This document shows positions 6,972 to 16,127 of a stretch of 64,000 nucleotides of DNA, piece by piece. This DNA is from Gammaproteobacteria bacterium. Its GTDB lineage: Bacteria; Pseudomonadota; Gammaproteobacteria; Steroidobacterales; Woeseiaceae. Positions within the stretch are counted from its first letter, which is position 1. Every line of letters begins with the position of its first letter. The stretch is taken from NCBI GenBank assembly GCA_029862045.1, contig JAOTYE010000017.1:1-64000 (forward strand), read 5' to 3'. The notes beneath the pieces are model-generated. The model was not told where the DNA came from and did not search any database. It worked only from the letters and a program-made list of their open reading frames with translations. Position numbers and translations under genes: made by a program.

Positions 6972-8552
6972 GTGATTACACACAAACTTGCGGCGGCCAT
7001 TGTCCTGCTGATGTTGTCAGTGTTGTGTCTTGATGTGGCGGCCCAGGAAGGTCCGGTTATCCCCGCCGACGATTTCGACCGCGGTACGCCTCTACGAAGT
7101 GCAAATGGTTTTCAGGCCGCTGTGGACGAGGGGAATTATGGAACTGCAGCTGAATACCTGGATCTCCGTAACCTGCGGGGTGCAGCCAGTGAGATGACGG
7201 GCGAGCAGCTCGCGCGCCGATTATTCGTGATCATCAAGCGCGCTACCTGGGTCGAAATCGACGAACTTGTCGACGACCCCGCTGGTCGCAGCAACGACAA
7301 CCTGCCGGACTATCGCGACTCGATCGGCGTCGTTCTGGATGAAGGCAAGGAGGTGCGGCTGCTCATGCAGAAAGTGCCCCGGGGCGATGGAGTATTCATT
7401 TGGAAGGTGTCGAATGCCACGGTCTCTCTGATACCGGAACTCTATGATGTATATGGCTACCCCGAGGCCGTCGAAAAACTACGACGCAACCTTCCCAACA
7501 TAACCATCCTCGGATTCGAACTATTCAAATGGGTGCTCGTAATCGCCGCCAGCATCTTTGCCTACGCGGTGGTCTTCCTGGTCGCGCTCGCGACTCGGCG
7601 CATGCTTGGTGATCCGCATGCGCCCTCGCACCGGCGCGTATTCAGGTATCTCGTGGTTCCTGTCGGGGTGTGGGCGGTCATCATCGCGGCAAATGCCGTT
7701 GCCACCTCGCTTGGCAGGGGCGTCACGGCCGAAGCGTGGCAGCAAGTCACGCCCATCCCGATTCTGGTAACGGCCTGGGTAATGTTCGGTGGCATAAACC
7801 TCTTGCGGGACATCTACTCAAACCGTCTTCGGCAACGGGAGCGACCGGGTGCAGCAGTGCTGCTCCGTCCCGTCGGCAACGCCATCAAACTGCTGGTCGG
7901 TGCTGGTGCCACACTGTTCTACCTGGATCAGCTAGGTATCAACATCACCGCAATGATTGCAGGTTTGGGTGTCGGCGGTATAGCCGTTGCCCTGGCGTTG
8001 CAGAAACCGATGGAAGATGTATTCGGCGCGATCACACTCTATACGCAGCAGCCGGTCCGGGTAGGGGACTTCTGCCGCATCGGCAACTCGATTGGCACGA
8101 TCGAGGAAATCGGTCTGCGGACCACGCGAGTCCGGACTCTCGCAGATACCGTCATCGCGGTCCCCAACGCCCGGCTGGCAAGCGAGCCGATCGACAATAT
8201 CTCAGCGCGCGACAAAATCTTGTACAACCCGATTTTGCGGCTGAGGTATGACACGACTCCGGAGCAACTTCCGCAGATACTGGACGGCATCCGGGATTTG
8301 TTTGCTACTCACGAACGGGTTTTGAAGGACGGCCAACGGGTGCGGTTCCACGAGATCGCCGACGACGCTTTACTGGTCGAAGCTTATGCGTACATCGATA
8401 CGACCGACTGGGACGAGTACCTGCAACTCGCGGAGGAGCTCAACATATGGATTCTGGAAATTATCGCGCAGGCAGGCACCAGCCTGTCGTTGCCGGCCAG
8501 GTCACTGCATATCGAACAAAGTGCCGACATTGCTAAAGCAGTTCTGGAATAG
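6972..8552 (+). CDS. Mechanosensitive ion channel, MscS family, with periplasmic N-terminal domain
   Basis: This 526-residue protein would open under membrane tension and release solutes on hypo-osmotic shock. The GTG at 6972 starts a good signal peptide (MITHKLAAAIVLLML, cleavage near VAA-QEG) and follows GGACGGA. A TTG at 6957 is the only longer option. Residues of about 25-170 form a periplasmic domain. Four membrane helices follow, ending in the pore helix with GLGVGGIAVALALQ (around bases 7966-8010). The MscS beta and C-terminal domains come next, with VPNARLAS and DNIS. Much longer than E. coli MscS (286 residues), it resembles the larger MscS homologues. It is a single gene, divergent from the DUF3302 operon. 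Confidence 0.9.
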   Translation: MITHKLAAAIVLLMLSVLCLDVAAQEGPVIPADDFDRGTPLRSANGFQAAVDEGNYGTAAEYLDLRNLRGAASEMTGEQLARRLFVIIKRATWVEIDELVDDPAGRSNDNLPDYRDSIGVVLDEGKEVRLLMQKVPRGDGVFIWKVSNATVSLIPELYDVYGYPEAVEKLRRNLPNITILGFELFKWVLVIAASIFAYAVVFLVALATRRMLGDPHAPSHRRVFRYLVVPVGVWAVIIAANAVATSLGRGVTAEAWQQVTPIPILVTAWVMFGGINLLRDIYSNRLRQRERPGAAVLLRPVGNAIKLLVGAGATLFYLDQLGINITAMIAGLGVGGIAVALALQKPMEDVFGAITLYTQQPVRVGDFCRIGNSIGTIEEIGLRTTRVRTLADTVIAVPNARLASEPIDNISARDKILYNPILRLRYDTTPEQLPQILDGIRDLFATHERVLKDGQRVRFHEIADDALLVEAYAYIDTTDWDEYLQLAEELNIWILEIIAQAGTSLSLPARSLHIEQSADIAKAVLE

Positions 8553-8620
8553 TCAGAGTACACGGCCGGCTACAGCCACACATACACGTAGCTCAGACTG
8601 AGGTTCTCGAAGTCGCCGCC

Positions 8621-9178
8621 TTACTCGGCAGCTTCCACTCCGATTGCGACAGCCTCTGTGTACTGGATATCCACCAGATCACCCGGACTTAGTTTGCGCG
8701 CGAACGCCTGACCTTCCTCACGTGGGACATCAATGGATTGCAGCATCCCATCGGCGTCGCGAAAGCTGACGGCTTTGGCATCTGGCGCGATGGACAGGAT
8801 TTCGACCGTCTGGCGCATCGTCGCGCCCACCATTGCGCCCGGACGATCGCCTTCCTCGGCGCGACCCGCCACGATTTCGGCGTCCGCACCTGCGTTACCT
8901 GGCTCCGCCATGGAAAAGACGAAACCGGTGTAATAGCTGACACGCAAGATGTCGCCAACCTCGACCTGGGGCAGATTGCGAACCTCAGGACCAGCCCGCA
9001 GTGCAACTTCGTTCCCGGCGGGCCCGCGCAAGACCAAGAGTCGGGACTCCGCGTTGACAGCGATTACCGTTGCTTCGAGCTCTTCTACGTCACTGACCTC
9101 GAGCGGCTCCGGAGCCGATGCACAACCTGCGATTACAGCGAGAAGAATTCCAATGGCAAGAGCATATTTTTTGTTCAT
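8621..9178 (-). CDS. Predicted lipoprotein with small beta-barrel domains
   Basis: This 185-residue lipoprotein starts MNKKYALAIG and has lipobox IAGC with Cys at residue 19. The ATG at 9178 gives a proper signal, while the longer frame would put Arg/His-rich sequence in front of it. The mature part shows repeated beta patterns (ATVIAVNAESRLLVLRGPAG, then VEILSIAPDAKAVSFRDADG). These read as two copies of an OB- or SH3-like fold in which a residue is carried on short strands. No exact family is known to me. It lies 63 bases after a barrel gene in the same direction and is probably co-transcribed with it. Confidence 0.7.
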   Translation of the reverse strand: MNKKYALAIGILLAVIAGCASAPEPLEVSDVEELEATVIAVNAESRLLVLRGPAGNEVALRAGPEVRNLPQVEVGDILRVSYYTGFVFSMAEPGNAGADAEIVAGRAEEGDRPGAMVGATMRQTVEILSIAPDAKAVSFRDADGMLQSIDVPREEGQAFARKLSPGDLVDIQYTEAVAIGVEAAE

Positions 9179-9241
9179 AGTATTTCGTCCATGTTGGTTG
9201 ATTCTGAATTGTCGGCTGGCGATCGGCATCGATTCCGAGGT

Positions 9242-9907
9242 TCAGAAGCGAAAGACCAGCCCGGCCCGTGCCTCCCATTGCGTGAGAGTCCTGGCGTCCA
9301 CCTGTATCAGGCAGGCGCCCCCTCCTGAGGAGCTGGCGCAAAAGATATTGCTGTCATCCTCCACAAAAGTCGTGAACGCCCGTGCCTCGAGTCGAACACC
9401 CAGTCGCTTGGTTGCGTTCAACTGAACGCCACCGCCAAATGAGACGGAGAAGAAACTTTCCGAGTTCGAATCGGTGATGCCGGGATCAAACTGGGTAAGA
9501 CCGAGAGTTAACGCAATGAATGGGCGCGTATTGTCGCCCTCAAACAGATAGGTGCCGCCGAAGTGGAAGTGCTCGACATCCATATCGATGGTTGGGTCAC
9601 CGACCAGGAACCCTTCGGTGGCCGCGTCCGTGCTTTGACGTGAGTAGAGCAGTTCATACTGGCCATTGGGGTTCGCTTTGATATTGAACATGATTCCCTG
9701 AGCATTGGAGTCATTCAGCTCAACTCGGCCATCACCGTCTTTTTCATCGAAACTGCCACCAACCCGATATCCGGCAAAGGGCGTCAGTTCGAACTTGAAC
9801 GGTTTGTCCTGTGCTTTGGCCGGAGTGGGGTGACAAAGCGTCGCTGTGGCCACAATAAGCACTAATGTGCAATGTGACTGGAAATTCTTTGGGCGCAAAT
9901 TTCTCAT
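9242..9907 (-). CDS. Outer-membrane beta-barrel protein (OmpA/OmpX-like barrel)
   Basis: This 221-residue exported protein has a signal peptide (cleavage after AKAQ near residue 33). About eight amphipathic strands follow, and it ends in WEARAGLVFRF, a typical outer-membrane assembly signal with terminal Phe. The start of the mature part (FELTPFAGYRVGG) is typical of small eight-stranded barrels. Two Cys near the C terminus (FCASSSGGGACL) could form a disulfide in an external loop. It precedes the lipoprotein at 8621-9178. The function is unknown. Confidence 0.8.
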   Translation of the reverse strand: MRNLRPKNFQSHCTLVLIVATATLCHPTPAKAQDKPFKFELTPFAGYRVGGSFDEKDGDGRVELNDSNAQGIMFNIKANPNGQYELLYSRQSTDAATEGFLVGDPTIDMDVEHFHFGGTYLFEGDNTRPFIALTLGLTQFDPGITDSNSESFFSVSFGGGVQLNATKRLGVRLEARAFTTFVEDDSNIFCASSSGGGACLIQVDARTLTQWEARAGLVFRF

Positions 9908-9972
9908 TGCCTGGAAGGTTCCTGTAGTTTTCCACGGACAATTCTACAGAATGCGGTCAAGCGCTGTCGCAC

Positions 9973-11007
9973 TTAGACACACTTCTTGATGATCTTTCGC
10001 TCGACTTTTTTGGGGTCGTCGATCAGGTCGTAAAACTTGTCGATATAACGGACGAGATTCTCGCGCACGCGGGGATACAGTCCTTCTTGCTCATTAATCA
10101 GCGCATAGATTGAATCGCGGCGGTCTCTGAACCTGCGCAACGAAGCCGGTACGTGTTCGTTGTTGACGCAGCGGCCACGGTACAGCCGCTGTCGTACGGA
10201 TCGAATGCGAAAACGCTGATTAGGTGACGCATAGGGTGCGTCAACGAACCCGGACTGATCAAAATCGTAGGGGATTGCTATCACCGGATCGACATCATTG
10301 CCAAACAGGACATAGTTGTGACAGCAGTCGTCATCCGGTGGACCGGCGATTGGCGAGAAATCGGTATTGCCAATCAAGAACGCGAACACCGATGTCAGGT
10401 TCAGCCGGTCCGCTTGTATGGACGCGACCGTCGTGCGCTCGATCTCGAGATCCTTCAAATCATATCGCTTCGCGAGGCGGTTCTTGTGTTCAATTAGAAA
10501 CCCATAACGTACCTGTCCGCCTCCAGTCACCTCATTGTTGACATAGGTGACACGCAACAGACGCACCCGAAAACTCATATTGGTGACGGCGTTGAGGATT
10601 CTGTAAGCGAGATATTCTCTGAGTACGACTTGCTCGTATCGCTCAGAGAAGTCGCAATGGATGACGAGCTTCAACTTGTTCTGCTTGTCGAACAACGTCC
10701 CATCCGTCTGCGACTTCTTCAAGTTCAGGCTCAATGGCGGGTATTCGCAGGTCCTGTGCCGGAAATGTCCCCGCGTACGGACTTCAAGATCGAATTTGAC
10801 CGTGGTGCCATCGGTTCCCGTGTACTCGAGCACACCGGGTAGATAATCGTCTTTCGGACGTTCGCGGACGAGCGTTGTAAACGGAGCTGTGATCGTTACC
10901 GGAAGCGTTTCATCGTCCTGAAACAAAAGGTCAGGTAATTCATTCACGTCCGCCAACGCCGAGGCAGCCAGGAATCCGAATATGACTATGACGACGGTGC
11001 GGTACAA
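9973..11007 (-). CDS. CotH-like kinase family protein, exported
   Basis: This 344-residue protein has a signal peptide (cleavage near ALA-DV, residues 18-20). The order of motifs resembles CotH-type atypical kinases: LEVRTRGHFR (75-84), PPLSLNLKK (90-98), NKLKLVIHC (110-118), LREYLAYRI (129-137) and IPYDFDQSG (245-253), where D248 and D250 would bind metal. Four Cys residues (87, 118, 228, 229) suit a periplasmic location. The TTG at 11007 is chosen because GAGAGGGAAA lies just upstream. The gene starts 23 bases after the DUF4956 gene, and CotH with DUF4956 is a recurrent pairing. Substrate and role are unknown. Confidence 0.65.
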   Translation of the reverse strand: MYRTVVIVIFGFLAASALADVNELPDLLFQDDETLPVTITAPFTTLVRERPKDDYLPGVLEYTGTDGTTVKFDLEVRTRGHFRHRTCEYPPLSLNLKKSQTDGTLFDKQNKLKLVIHCDFSERYEQVVLREYLAYRILNAVTNMSFRVRLLRVTYVNNEVTGGGQVRYGFLIEHKNRLAKRYDLKDLEIERTTVASIQADRLNLTSVFAFLIGNTDFSPIAGPPDDDCCHNYVLFGNDVDPVIAIPYDFDQSGFVDAPYASPNQRFRIRSVRQRLYRGRCVNNEHVPASLRRFRDRRDSIYALINEQEGLYPRVRENLVRYIDKFYDLIDDPKKVERKIIKKCV

Positions 11008-11030
11008 GAAGGGTATCTTTCCCTCTCGAT

Positions 11031-11750
11031 CTAGTTACTTGGAAGCTGCTGGGTTGCGCTCGTCGGCGACGACGGATGGGTCAAGTCGGCGCGTTTTTTC
11101 GCGAGCCGTGCATCGTCTATCGGGTTTCGTCCGAATTCCATTTTCCACAATACTGCGTTGGCATAACAAAAGAAGACTGCCATTACTGCTGCGATGCCAA
11201 GGTGGCCGATACCGGCCGCCAGTCCTACGCATATAGACGCGAATATAAAGATGCCATCTATGGCCTCCTGCAGTGCGACTCGAAACCTCACCGCGGCCAC
11301 CATTGCAGCCAGGCCAAATGCAAGCGCCAGGTTGTTCTGAATCAGCATTACGATCGTGGTGGCGCAGATCGGCAATACCAGCAGAGCACGCGCAAAGCTC
11401 TTTCGATAGCCGATTTCCCGCTTGATTGCGGCATATGTCCAGGTGATCGGTAGCATGACCAGAATCGTGCCGCCAAGACTGGACGAGAGAAACAGGGCAA
11501 GAAGGCCAATCTGCCCAGCTGTCGGCGCCTGCCCAAATCCAGGTCCTTCAGCCGGCGTCAAGCGGTCGATCAATGTTTGCTCGTTGCGCTCAATTCCCAG
11601 TACTTCAAAGGCGTCAGTGCCACCCAGCGGCATGAGGGACAGCGCCTCCGGCTTCATCATGCCAACGGCAAATAGGGCACCGAACAGCAGCGCAAAGTAA
11701 GCTGTGAGCGTTACAAGCAAACTTCTTGCGGTAACGGTTTCGTGAGTCAC
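11031..11750 (-). CDS. DUF4956-family integral membrane protein
   Basis: This 239-residue protein has an N-terminal helix (about 12-32), a soluble periplasmic-looking loop, four or five further helices (about 85-195) and a charged cytoplasmic tail. AAVRFRVALQEAIDG followed by FASICVGLAAGIG is the family hallmark. It is a paralogue of the protein at 1643-2254 with the same start pattern (a single helix followed by SLMPLGG/KYLPVGG). It is the first gene of a two-gene operon with the CotH-like gene. ORFs of this family are often found near polyphosphate or CotH genes, but no VTC domain gene is visible here. Confidence 0.75.
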   Translation of the reverse strand: MTHETVTARSLLVTLTAYFALLFGALFAVGMMKPEALSLMPLGGTDAFEVLGIERNEQTLIDRLTPAEGPGFGQAPTAGQIGLLALFLSSSLGGTILVMLPITWTYAAIKREIGYRKSFARALLVLPICATTIVMLIQNNLALAFGLAAMVAAVRFRVALQEAIDGIFIFASICVGLAAGIGHLGIAAVMAVFFCYANAVLWKMEFGRNPIDDARLAKKRADLTHPSSPTSATQQLPSN

Positions 11751-11853
11751 TGTTGTTCTCCTGAGGCGTTGGACCAGGCCTGAGTATCGCCTTGATTGCC
11801 TCTTACGCCATCACGTACGTCTTCTTTATACCGTCTCCACGATCCGAGAGTTA

Positions 11854-14253
11854 TTAGTAATAGTTCGCCGGCAGTTCCCGCGGCGGCACGGTGTTTTCGT
11901 CTGACACCGTGATGATGACCCTGTCGAGTTTTCCATCAAACTTGAAGATGCCGGTGTACAGATCGGATACCTGCGTTCCCGTATCCCTGCCGATATCAAA
12001 CGTCTCGGCGAGCGAGTAGGTGGCGACATGCATCTGGGGCATTTCGACTTCGTCGACTTTCTCGCCGTTGACGTAGAGTTCGCCGTCGCCGCCAAACTGT
12101 TTGGTCTTGATGAAGTTGAATTTCAGCTCCGTCTTGCCCTTCGGCAGGGGCGATGACTTCAGAATGTAATGCACGCCATCAAGGAAGTTGTAGTCGTAAT
12201 AGAGGCGATGATCCTTGATGAACATCGTGTAGCCGCCGGTCATGCCGCCCACTGCAGCGATGACCCCTTCCTCGTCACCCTTGAGATCGATCTGCGTTTC
12301 GATCGTGTGCGCGCGGTTCTTGACCGGTGCCGATGATTTCTCGGCGATGCGGATTGCGCCCGGTGCGTAATAAATGAACTCTTTCTGGTCACCGAACAGA
12401 CGATCCTGCTGTGCACCGAGGCGCTGAATCATGTCGTCGTACAAGGGATAGACGTTGTACTTCCAGGCTTCCTCGTCAAATATCTCGATGAGCTCCGCGA
12501 GCTTCTCCGGATACTCTTCGGCGAGGTTCGTACTCTCCGAGAAGTCCTCAGCGACGTTGTACAACTCCCACTCATCATTTTCGAATGGCAGCACGACGTT
12601 GACGTCCCATGGCATGCGTTTGGCATGCAGAGTAACGGCCTTCCAGCCATCGACCCAGATCGCACGATTGCCGAACATCTCGTAGTACTGCCGTTCCTTT
12701 ACGTTCGGTGCGTCCGCGTTATTGAAGGAGTACATCAATGAATCGCCATCCATTGGTTGCTGCGGCACACCGTGGTATTCCTCGGGAACTTCAATACCGG
12801 CGGCTTCCATGATGGTTGGCGCAATATCGCTGATGTGATGATACTGATTTCGAATTTCGCCCTTTGCCTCGATTCCATTCGGCCAGTGCACAACGAGGTG
12901 GTCTGCTTGTCCGCCACGGTGTTCGCTCTGCTTGAAATAACGGAACGGCGTGTTGCCAGCCATCGCCCAGCCCGCGTGGTAATGCGGGTAGGTGTTTTCG
13001 CGACCCCAGTCTTCCTGAGCGCGCAAGTTGGCTTCAAGCGTTGTCTGCAGGCCGTTCAGAACATAAGTTTCGTTGAACGTGCCCGCGAGGCCACCTTCGC
13101 CGGACGCGCCATTGTCAGCGGTCACAAATATTAACGTATTTTCCAACTCACCAATGCGGTCGAGCTCAGACACGACGCGACCGATCTGCATGTCGACCCA
13201 TTCCATTTGGCCGGCGAACACTTCCATTTGTCTTGCATACAAAGACTGTTCTTCGGGTGACAGCGAGTCCCAGGCCGGAATCTGATCGATGCGTTCTGTC
13301 AGCTTAGTATCTTGCGGGACGATGCCGAGCGCTTTCTGGCGTTCGAGGATTTGCACGCGCGCCTCGTCCCAGCCCATGTCGAACTTGCCTTTGTATTTGT
13401 CGATGTGGCTGTCGGGAGCATGATGGGGCGAGTGCATCGATCCCGATGCCCACAACATCATGAAGGGTAGGTCGGGTTGAAGCGACTTGTGACCCGTGAT
13501 CCACTCGATGGCACGGTTTGCCAGGTCCTGGTCGAGATGCACGGACTTGCGGTACGGCTCCGGCGTGTGGTCGTTCCACATGACCGGCACGAACTGGTGC
13601 ACGTCGGCGGCCATGAACGTGTAGGCATGCTGGAAACCTTCACCACTGGGCCAGCGGTCGAACGGGCCGGTCTGTGAGACCTCGTAGAGCGGCGTGTGGT
13701 CCCACTTGCCGAGCGCGTAATTGATGTAGCCTTCCTGTTCCAGGTAATTGGCGACCGATTTGGCGGACTCCGGCATGATCGCGTTGTATCCAGGGAAGCC
13801 CATGGCGGTCAGCGCATGGCTGCCAAGGCCAATCGAGTGCGGGTTACGGCCGGCCATCAACGTTGCTCGCGACGGCGAGCAGAGGGCCGTCGTGTGGAAG
13901 TTGTTGTAGCGCAGCCCGTTCTCGGCCAGCGCGTCGATGTTCGGCGTGCTGATTAAACCGCCAAAACTTTCAACTTGAGCGAATCCCACATCGTCGAGCA
14001 GGAAGATGATGACGTTCGGCGCGTCTTCATTCGGCACCTCATAGGGCGCCCACCACTCCTGAGAATCATCATAGCGTTCGGCTATAACTCCTTTAAATCC
14101 CTCAACATTCTTGGTCTTGACGCCGGAGTCAGAGACTGAGAATTCCTCAGTGGCAGAAGACTCGTCGCTGGCTGTGTTTGTGGTGGACTCTCCGCCGCAC
14201 GCCGCAAGGAAGAGGGCAGCCAAAATTGTGGCTGAAGTTCTGAAATCGCTCAT
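11854..14253 (-). CDS. Lipid-anchored arylsulfatase with C-terminal lectin-like domain
   Basis: This 799-residue protein would hydrolyse sulfate esters in the periplasm or at the outer membrane. A lipobox (LAAC, Cys 19) precedes the sulfatase domain. Key residues include LLDD (85-88), the CSPSR formylglycine motif with Cys 125, GKWDH (182-186) and FVTADNG further on. The catalytic part spans about residues 78-620. Residues of about 650-790 form a beta-rich concanavalin/LamG-like domain that may bind a polysaccharide or fix the enzyme to a surface. Cys 125 must be converted to formylglycine, and no FGE or anSME gene is in the window. It is 141 bases after the AI-2E-type gene and may have its own promoter. 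Confidence 0.92.
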   Translation of the reverse strand: MSDFRTSATILAALFLAACGGESTTNTASDESSATEEFSVSDSGVKTKNVEGFKGVIAERYDDSQEWWAPYEVPNEDAPNVIIFLLDDVGFAQVESFGGLISTPNIDALAENGLRYNNFHTTALCSPSRATLMAGRNPHSIGLGSHALTAMGFPGYNAIMPESAKSVANYLEQEGYINYALGKWDHTPLYEVSQTGPFDRWPSGEGFQHAYTFMAADVHQFVPVMWNDHTPEPYRKSVHLDQDLANRAIEWITGHKSLQPDLPFMMLWASGSMHSPHHAPDSHIDKYKGKFDMGWDEARVQILERQKALGIVPQDTKLTERIDQIPAWDSLSPEEQSLYARQMEVFAGQMEWVDMQIGRVVSELDRIGELENTLIFVTADNGASGEGGLAGTFNETYVLNGLQTTLEANLRAQEDWGRENTYPHYHAGWAMAGNTPFRYFKQSEHRGGQADHLVVHWPNGIEAKGEIRNQYHHISDIAPTIMEAAGIEVPEEYHGVPQQPMDGDSLMYSFNNADAPNVKERQYYEMFGNRAIWVDGWKAVTLHAKRMPWDVNVVLPFENDEWELYNVAEDFSESTNLAEEYPEKLAELIEIFDEEAWKYNVYPLYDDMIQRLGAQQDRLFGDQKEFIYYAPGAIRIAEKSSAPVKNRAHTIETQIDLKGDEEGVIAAVGGMTGGYTMFIKDHRLYYDYNFLDGVHYILKSSPLPKGKTELKFNFIKTKQFGGDGELYVNGEKVDEVEMPQMHVATYSLAETFDIGRDTGTQVSDLYTGIFKFDGKLDRVIITVSDENTVPPRELPANYY

Positions 14254-14355
14254 GAAAAGCCCCTGATTCGGAATTATTTAGCGATGCATTGTAGTCGATG
14301 GGGTTACAGGATCATATCCGGAATGCGGCTTGGAAAATGCGGTGCCATGGGCAAC

Positions 14356-14368
14356 GTGCAACTTGCAC
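14356..14368. promoter_or_regulatory. Perfect inverted repeat upstream of the sulfatase gene
   Basis: GTGCAACTTGCAC reads as GTGCAA, a central base and TTGCAC. It is the only conspicuous dyad in the 141-base gap between the permease and the sulfatase, about 105 bases before the sulfatase ATG. It could be an operator for a dimeric regulator. No regulator is linked to it by sequence. Confidence 0.35.
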
Positions 14369-14394
14369 AGTAGATCCGGCTGATCACCGTGTAA

Positions 14395-15501
14395 TCAGGT
14401 TTCGGCAGGCTGAGCGGACTCGAGTTCGGGTGCATCCGGCGCCATCCACGCGGTGACCAGTTCGTAGCCGAGTGCGAGCACTACCGCGCCGATGAACAAC
14501 CCGATAATGCCCTGCGACATCGCGCCGCCGATGGCGCCGATCAGGATGACGAGCATCGGTACGTCGAGGCCGCGACCCAGCAACATCGGCTTGAGGAACG
14601 CGTCGCTGGCGCTGACGATCAATGCGTAAACCAGGAAGATGGTCGCCGGCACTCCGTCCATCACGGAAAAAACCCAGATGGCGATCGGGCCGAGAATCAG
14701 GATCGGCGGTAACTGAATGATGGCGAGCACGAGTACGGCGCCGGCCCAGAGTCCGGCGGCGGGCACACCAATCGCGACCAGGCCGATTGCCGACAAGATT
14801 GCCTGAATGATGGCGACGCCGAGGACACCTTTGGTGACGCTGCGGATCGTCAGGATCGACAAATCCGTGAGCTTCTCGCCGCGCTCGGCGCCGATCAGGC
14901 TGACGGCGATGTTACGCGATGCCTCGTAACCTTTACTCGCTGATGTCAGGAACACGCCGGCAATCAGGATCGCAAAAACGAACTGCAAGACGCCGACTAC
15001 CGTGCTGCCGGCGAACGCAAGCGCGGTTTGTCCAAGGGACTTGAGCTGCGGCGTGTATTTGTTCAGGGTCGCTTCGAAGTTTGTCGCAGCACCGTTCCAC
15101 GCGGCGTAGAGGGGCTCGCCGATCAGCGTCCAGTCGGCGACGCTTTCTGCCGGAGGCGGGATGCTGACCGCGCCGTCTTCGAGATCCGATGCAATGTGCC
15201 GCAGCCCATGGAAGGTCGAATCCGCCAGATACCCGGTGGGCACGAGCAGGATGGCGAGGCCAGCCAGCACGAGGAGGGCGGCCGACAATTTCTCGCGACC
15301 TCCGAGCCTGGCGCTCAACACTACGTGTGCCGGGTAAACGGCGACACTAATGATCAGTCCCCAGACGACGACGTTGATAAACGGTGCGATGATCGTAAAG
15401 CACCAGTAAAGCAGGAGGAGTACTGCGCCAATCTGGATGAACGAGGCCATCGCATTCGCCAGGAAACTCTGGTCGACTTGCGAGCTATCGGCGCTGGTCA
15501 T
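14395..15501 (-). CDS. AI-2E family (PerM-like) transporter
   Basis: This 368-residue inner-membrane protein has about eight hydrophobic segments: two pairs in the N-terminal third, a soluble region (about 95-160), then the C-terminal bundle. The C-terminal SDAFLKPMLLGRG motif (about residues 290-305) and GLFIGAVVLALGYEL are typical of the AI-2E transporter/PerM family. Members move small solutes or ions; AI-2 export is established for only a few. It starts 18 bases after the SYLF gene stop, so it belongs to the long leftward gene run that contains the DUF3604 genes. Confidence 0.88.
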   Translation of the reverse strand: MTSADSSQVDQSFLANAMASFIQIGAVLLLLYWCFTIIAPFINVVVWGLIISVAVYPAHVVLSARLGGREKLSAALLVLAGLAILLVPTGYLADSTFHGLRHIASDLEDGAVSIPPPAESVADWTLIGEPLYAAWNGAATNFEATLNKYTPQLKSLGQTALAFAGSTVVGVLQFVFAILIAGVFLTSASKGYEASRNIAVSLIGAERGEKLTDLSILTIRSVTKGVLGVAIIQAILSAIGLVAIGVPAAGLWAGAVLVLAIIQLPPILILGPIAIWVFSVMDGVPATIFLVYALIVSASDAFLKPMLLGRGLDVPMLVILIGAIGGAMSQGIIGLFIGAVVLALGYELVTAWMAPDAPELESAQPAET

Positions 15502-15519
15502 TGTTATTCTCCCGAGCTT

Positions 15520-16110
15520 CTAATTGAGGTCCTCGTCCTGCCAGTACTTGGTGCCCTGCAGTGTTATCTGAAGCGCGAGGCCCTTGTCAGTCATCTGATA
15601 GACCGTGACAGCCTCGTTCAGCCCGATCGCCGCTTCCATCGAACCGGCCTGTTCCTTCTGTTCTGAATCGGTCGTCGCCGCCGCATCCGCCTGCCCGGAG
15701 AAGTTCCAGCCTTTCTCGACGAACTGATCGAAGGCGTCTCTGCTATGGAAAATGAAGACGGCACTGAATTTCTTGACGCCCATGCCGACGCCGCCGCCGG
15801 CAGAGAACATCTTCATGAAAGTATCCTTGTCGGAACTGTTGTCGTGCGCAATTCCAATGCCGTTCGCGGTGGACACCAGCAGCAAATTGACACCGGTGTT
15901 GGAAAAGACGGCGTACCCGACGCCTTTGCTGATCATGTCTTCAGCGGACGGTTTCTCATCGTACAGCCGCGCGAGCGTTTCCTCGCGCATCTCGAGAACT
16001 TCTGCCCGTTCCTTGTCGACGTTCTTTTTGCCGAAAATGGCCTCGGCTTCAAGCGCGTAGAACGATGCAAACAATAAGAATACGATCGATGCTAATGACG
16101 TAGTTTTCAT
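15520..16110 (-). CDS. Exported SYLF/Ysc84-domain protein
   Basis: This 196-residue protein has a signal peptide (cleavage after ALEAEA, near residue 24). It carries a SYLF (Ysc84 actin-binding/lipid-binding) domain in the remainder: GYAVFSNTGVNLLLVSTANG (66-85), GGGVGMGVKKFSAVFIFH and FDQFVEKGWNFSGQADAAA. Bacterial SYLF proteins are predicted lipid binders, and their cellular role is poorly known. It lies 17 bases after the barrel gene and 18 bases before the AI-2E-type gene, so it is part of the long operon-like run. A role in envelope lipid contact is inferred. Confidence 0.85.
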   Translation of the reverse strand: MKTTSLASIVFLLFASFYALEAEAIFGKKNVDKERAEVLEMREETLARLYDEKPSAEDMISKGVGYAVFSNTGVNLLLVSTANGIGIAHDNSSDKDTFMKMFSAGGGVGMGVKKFSAVFIFHSRDAFDQFVEKGWNFSGQADAAATTDSEQKEQAGSMEAAIGLNEAVTVYQMTDKGLALQITLQGTKYWQDEDLN

Positions 16111-16127
16111 TTGTCGTCACCCGTGGC

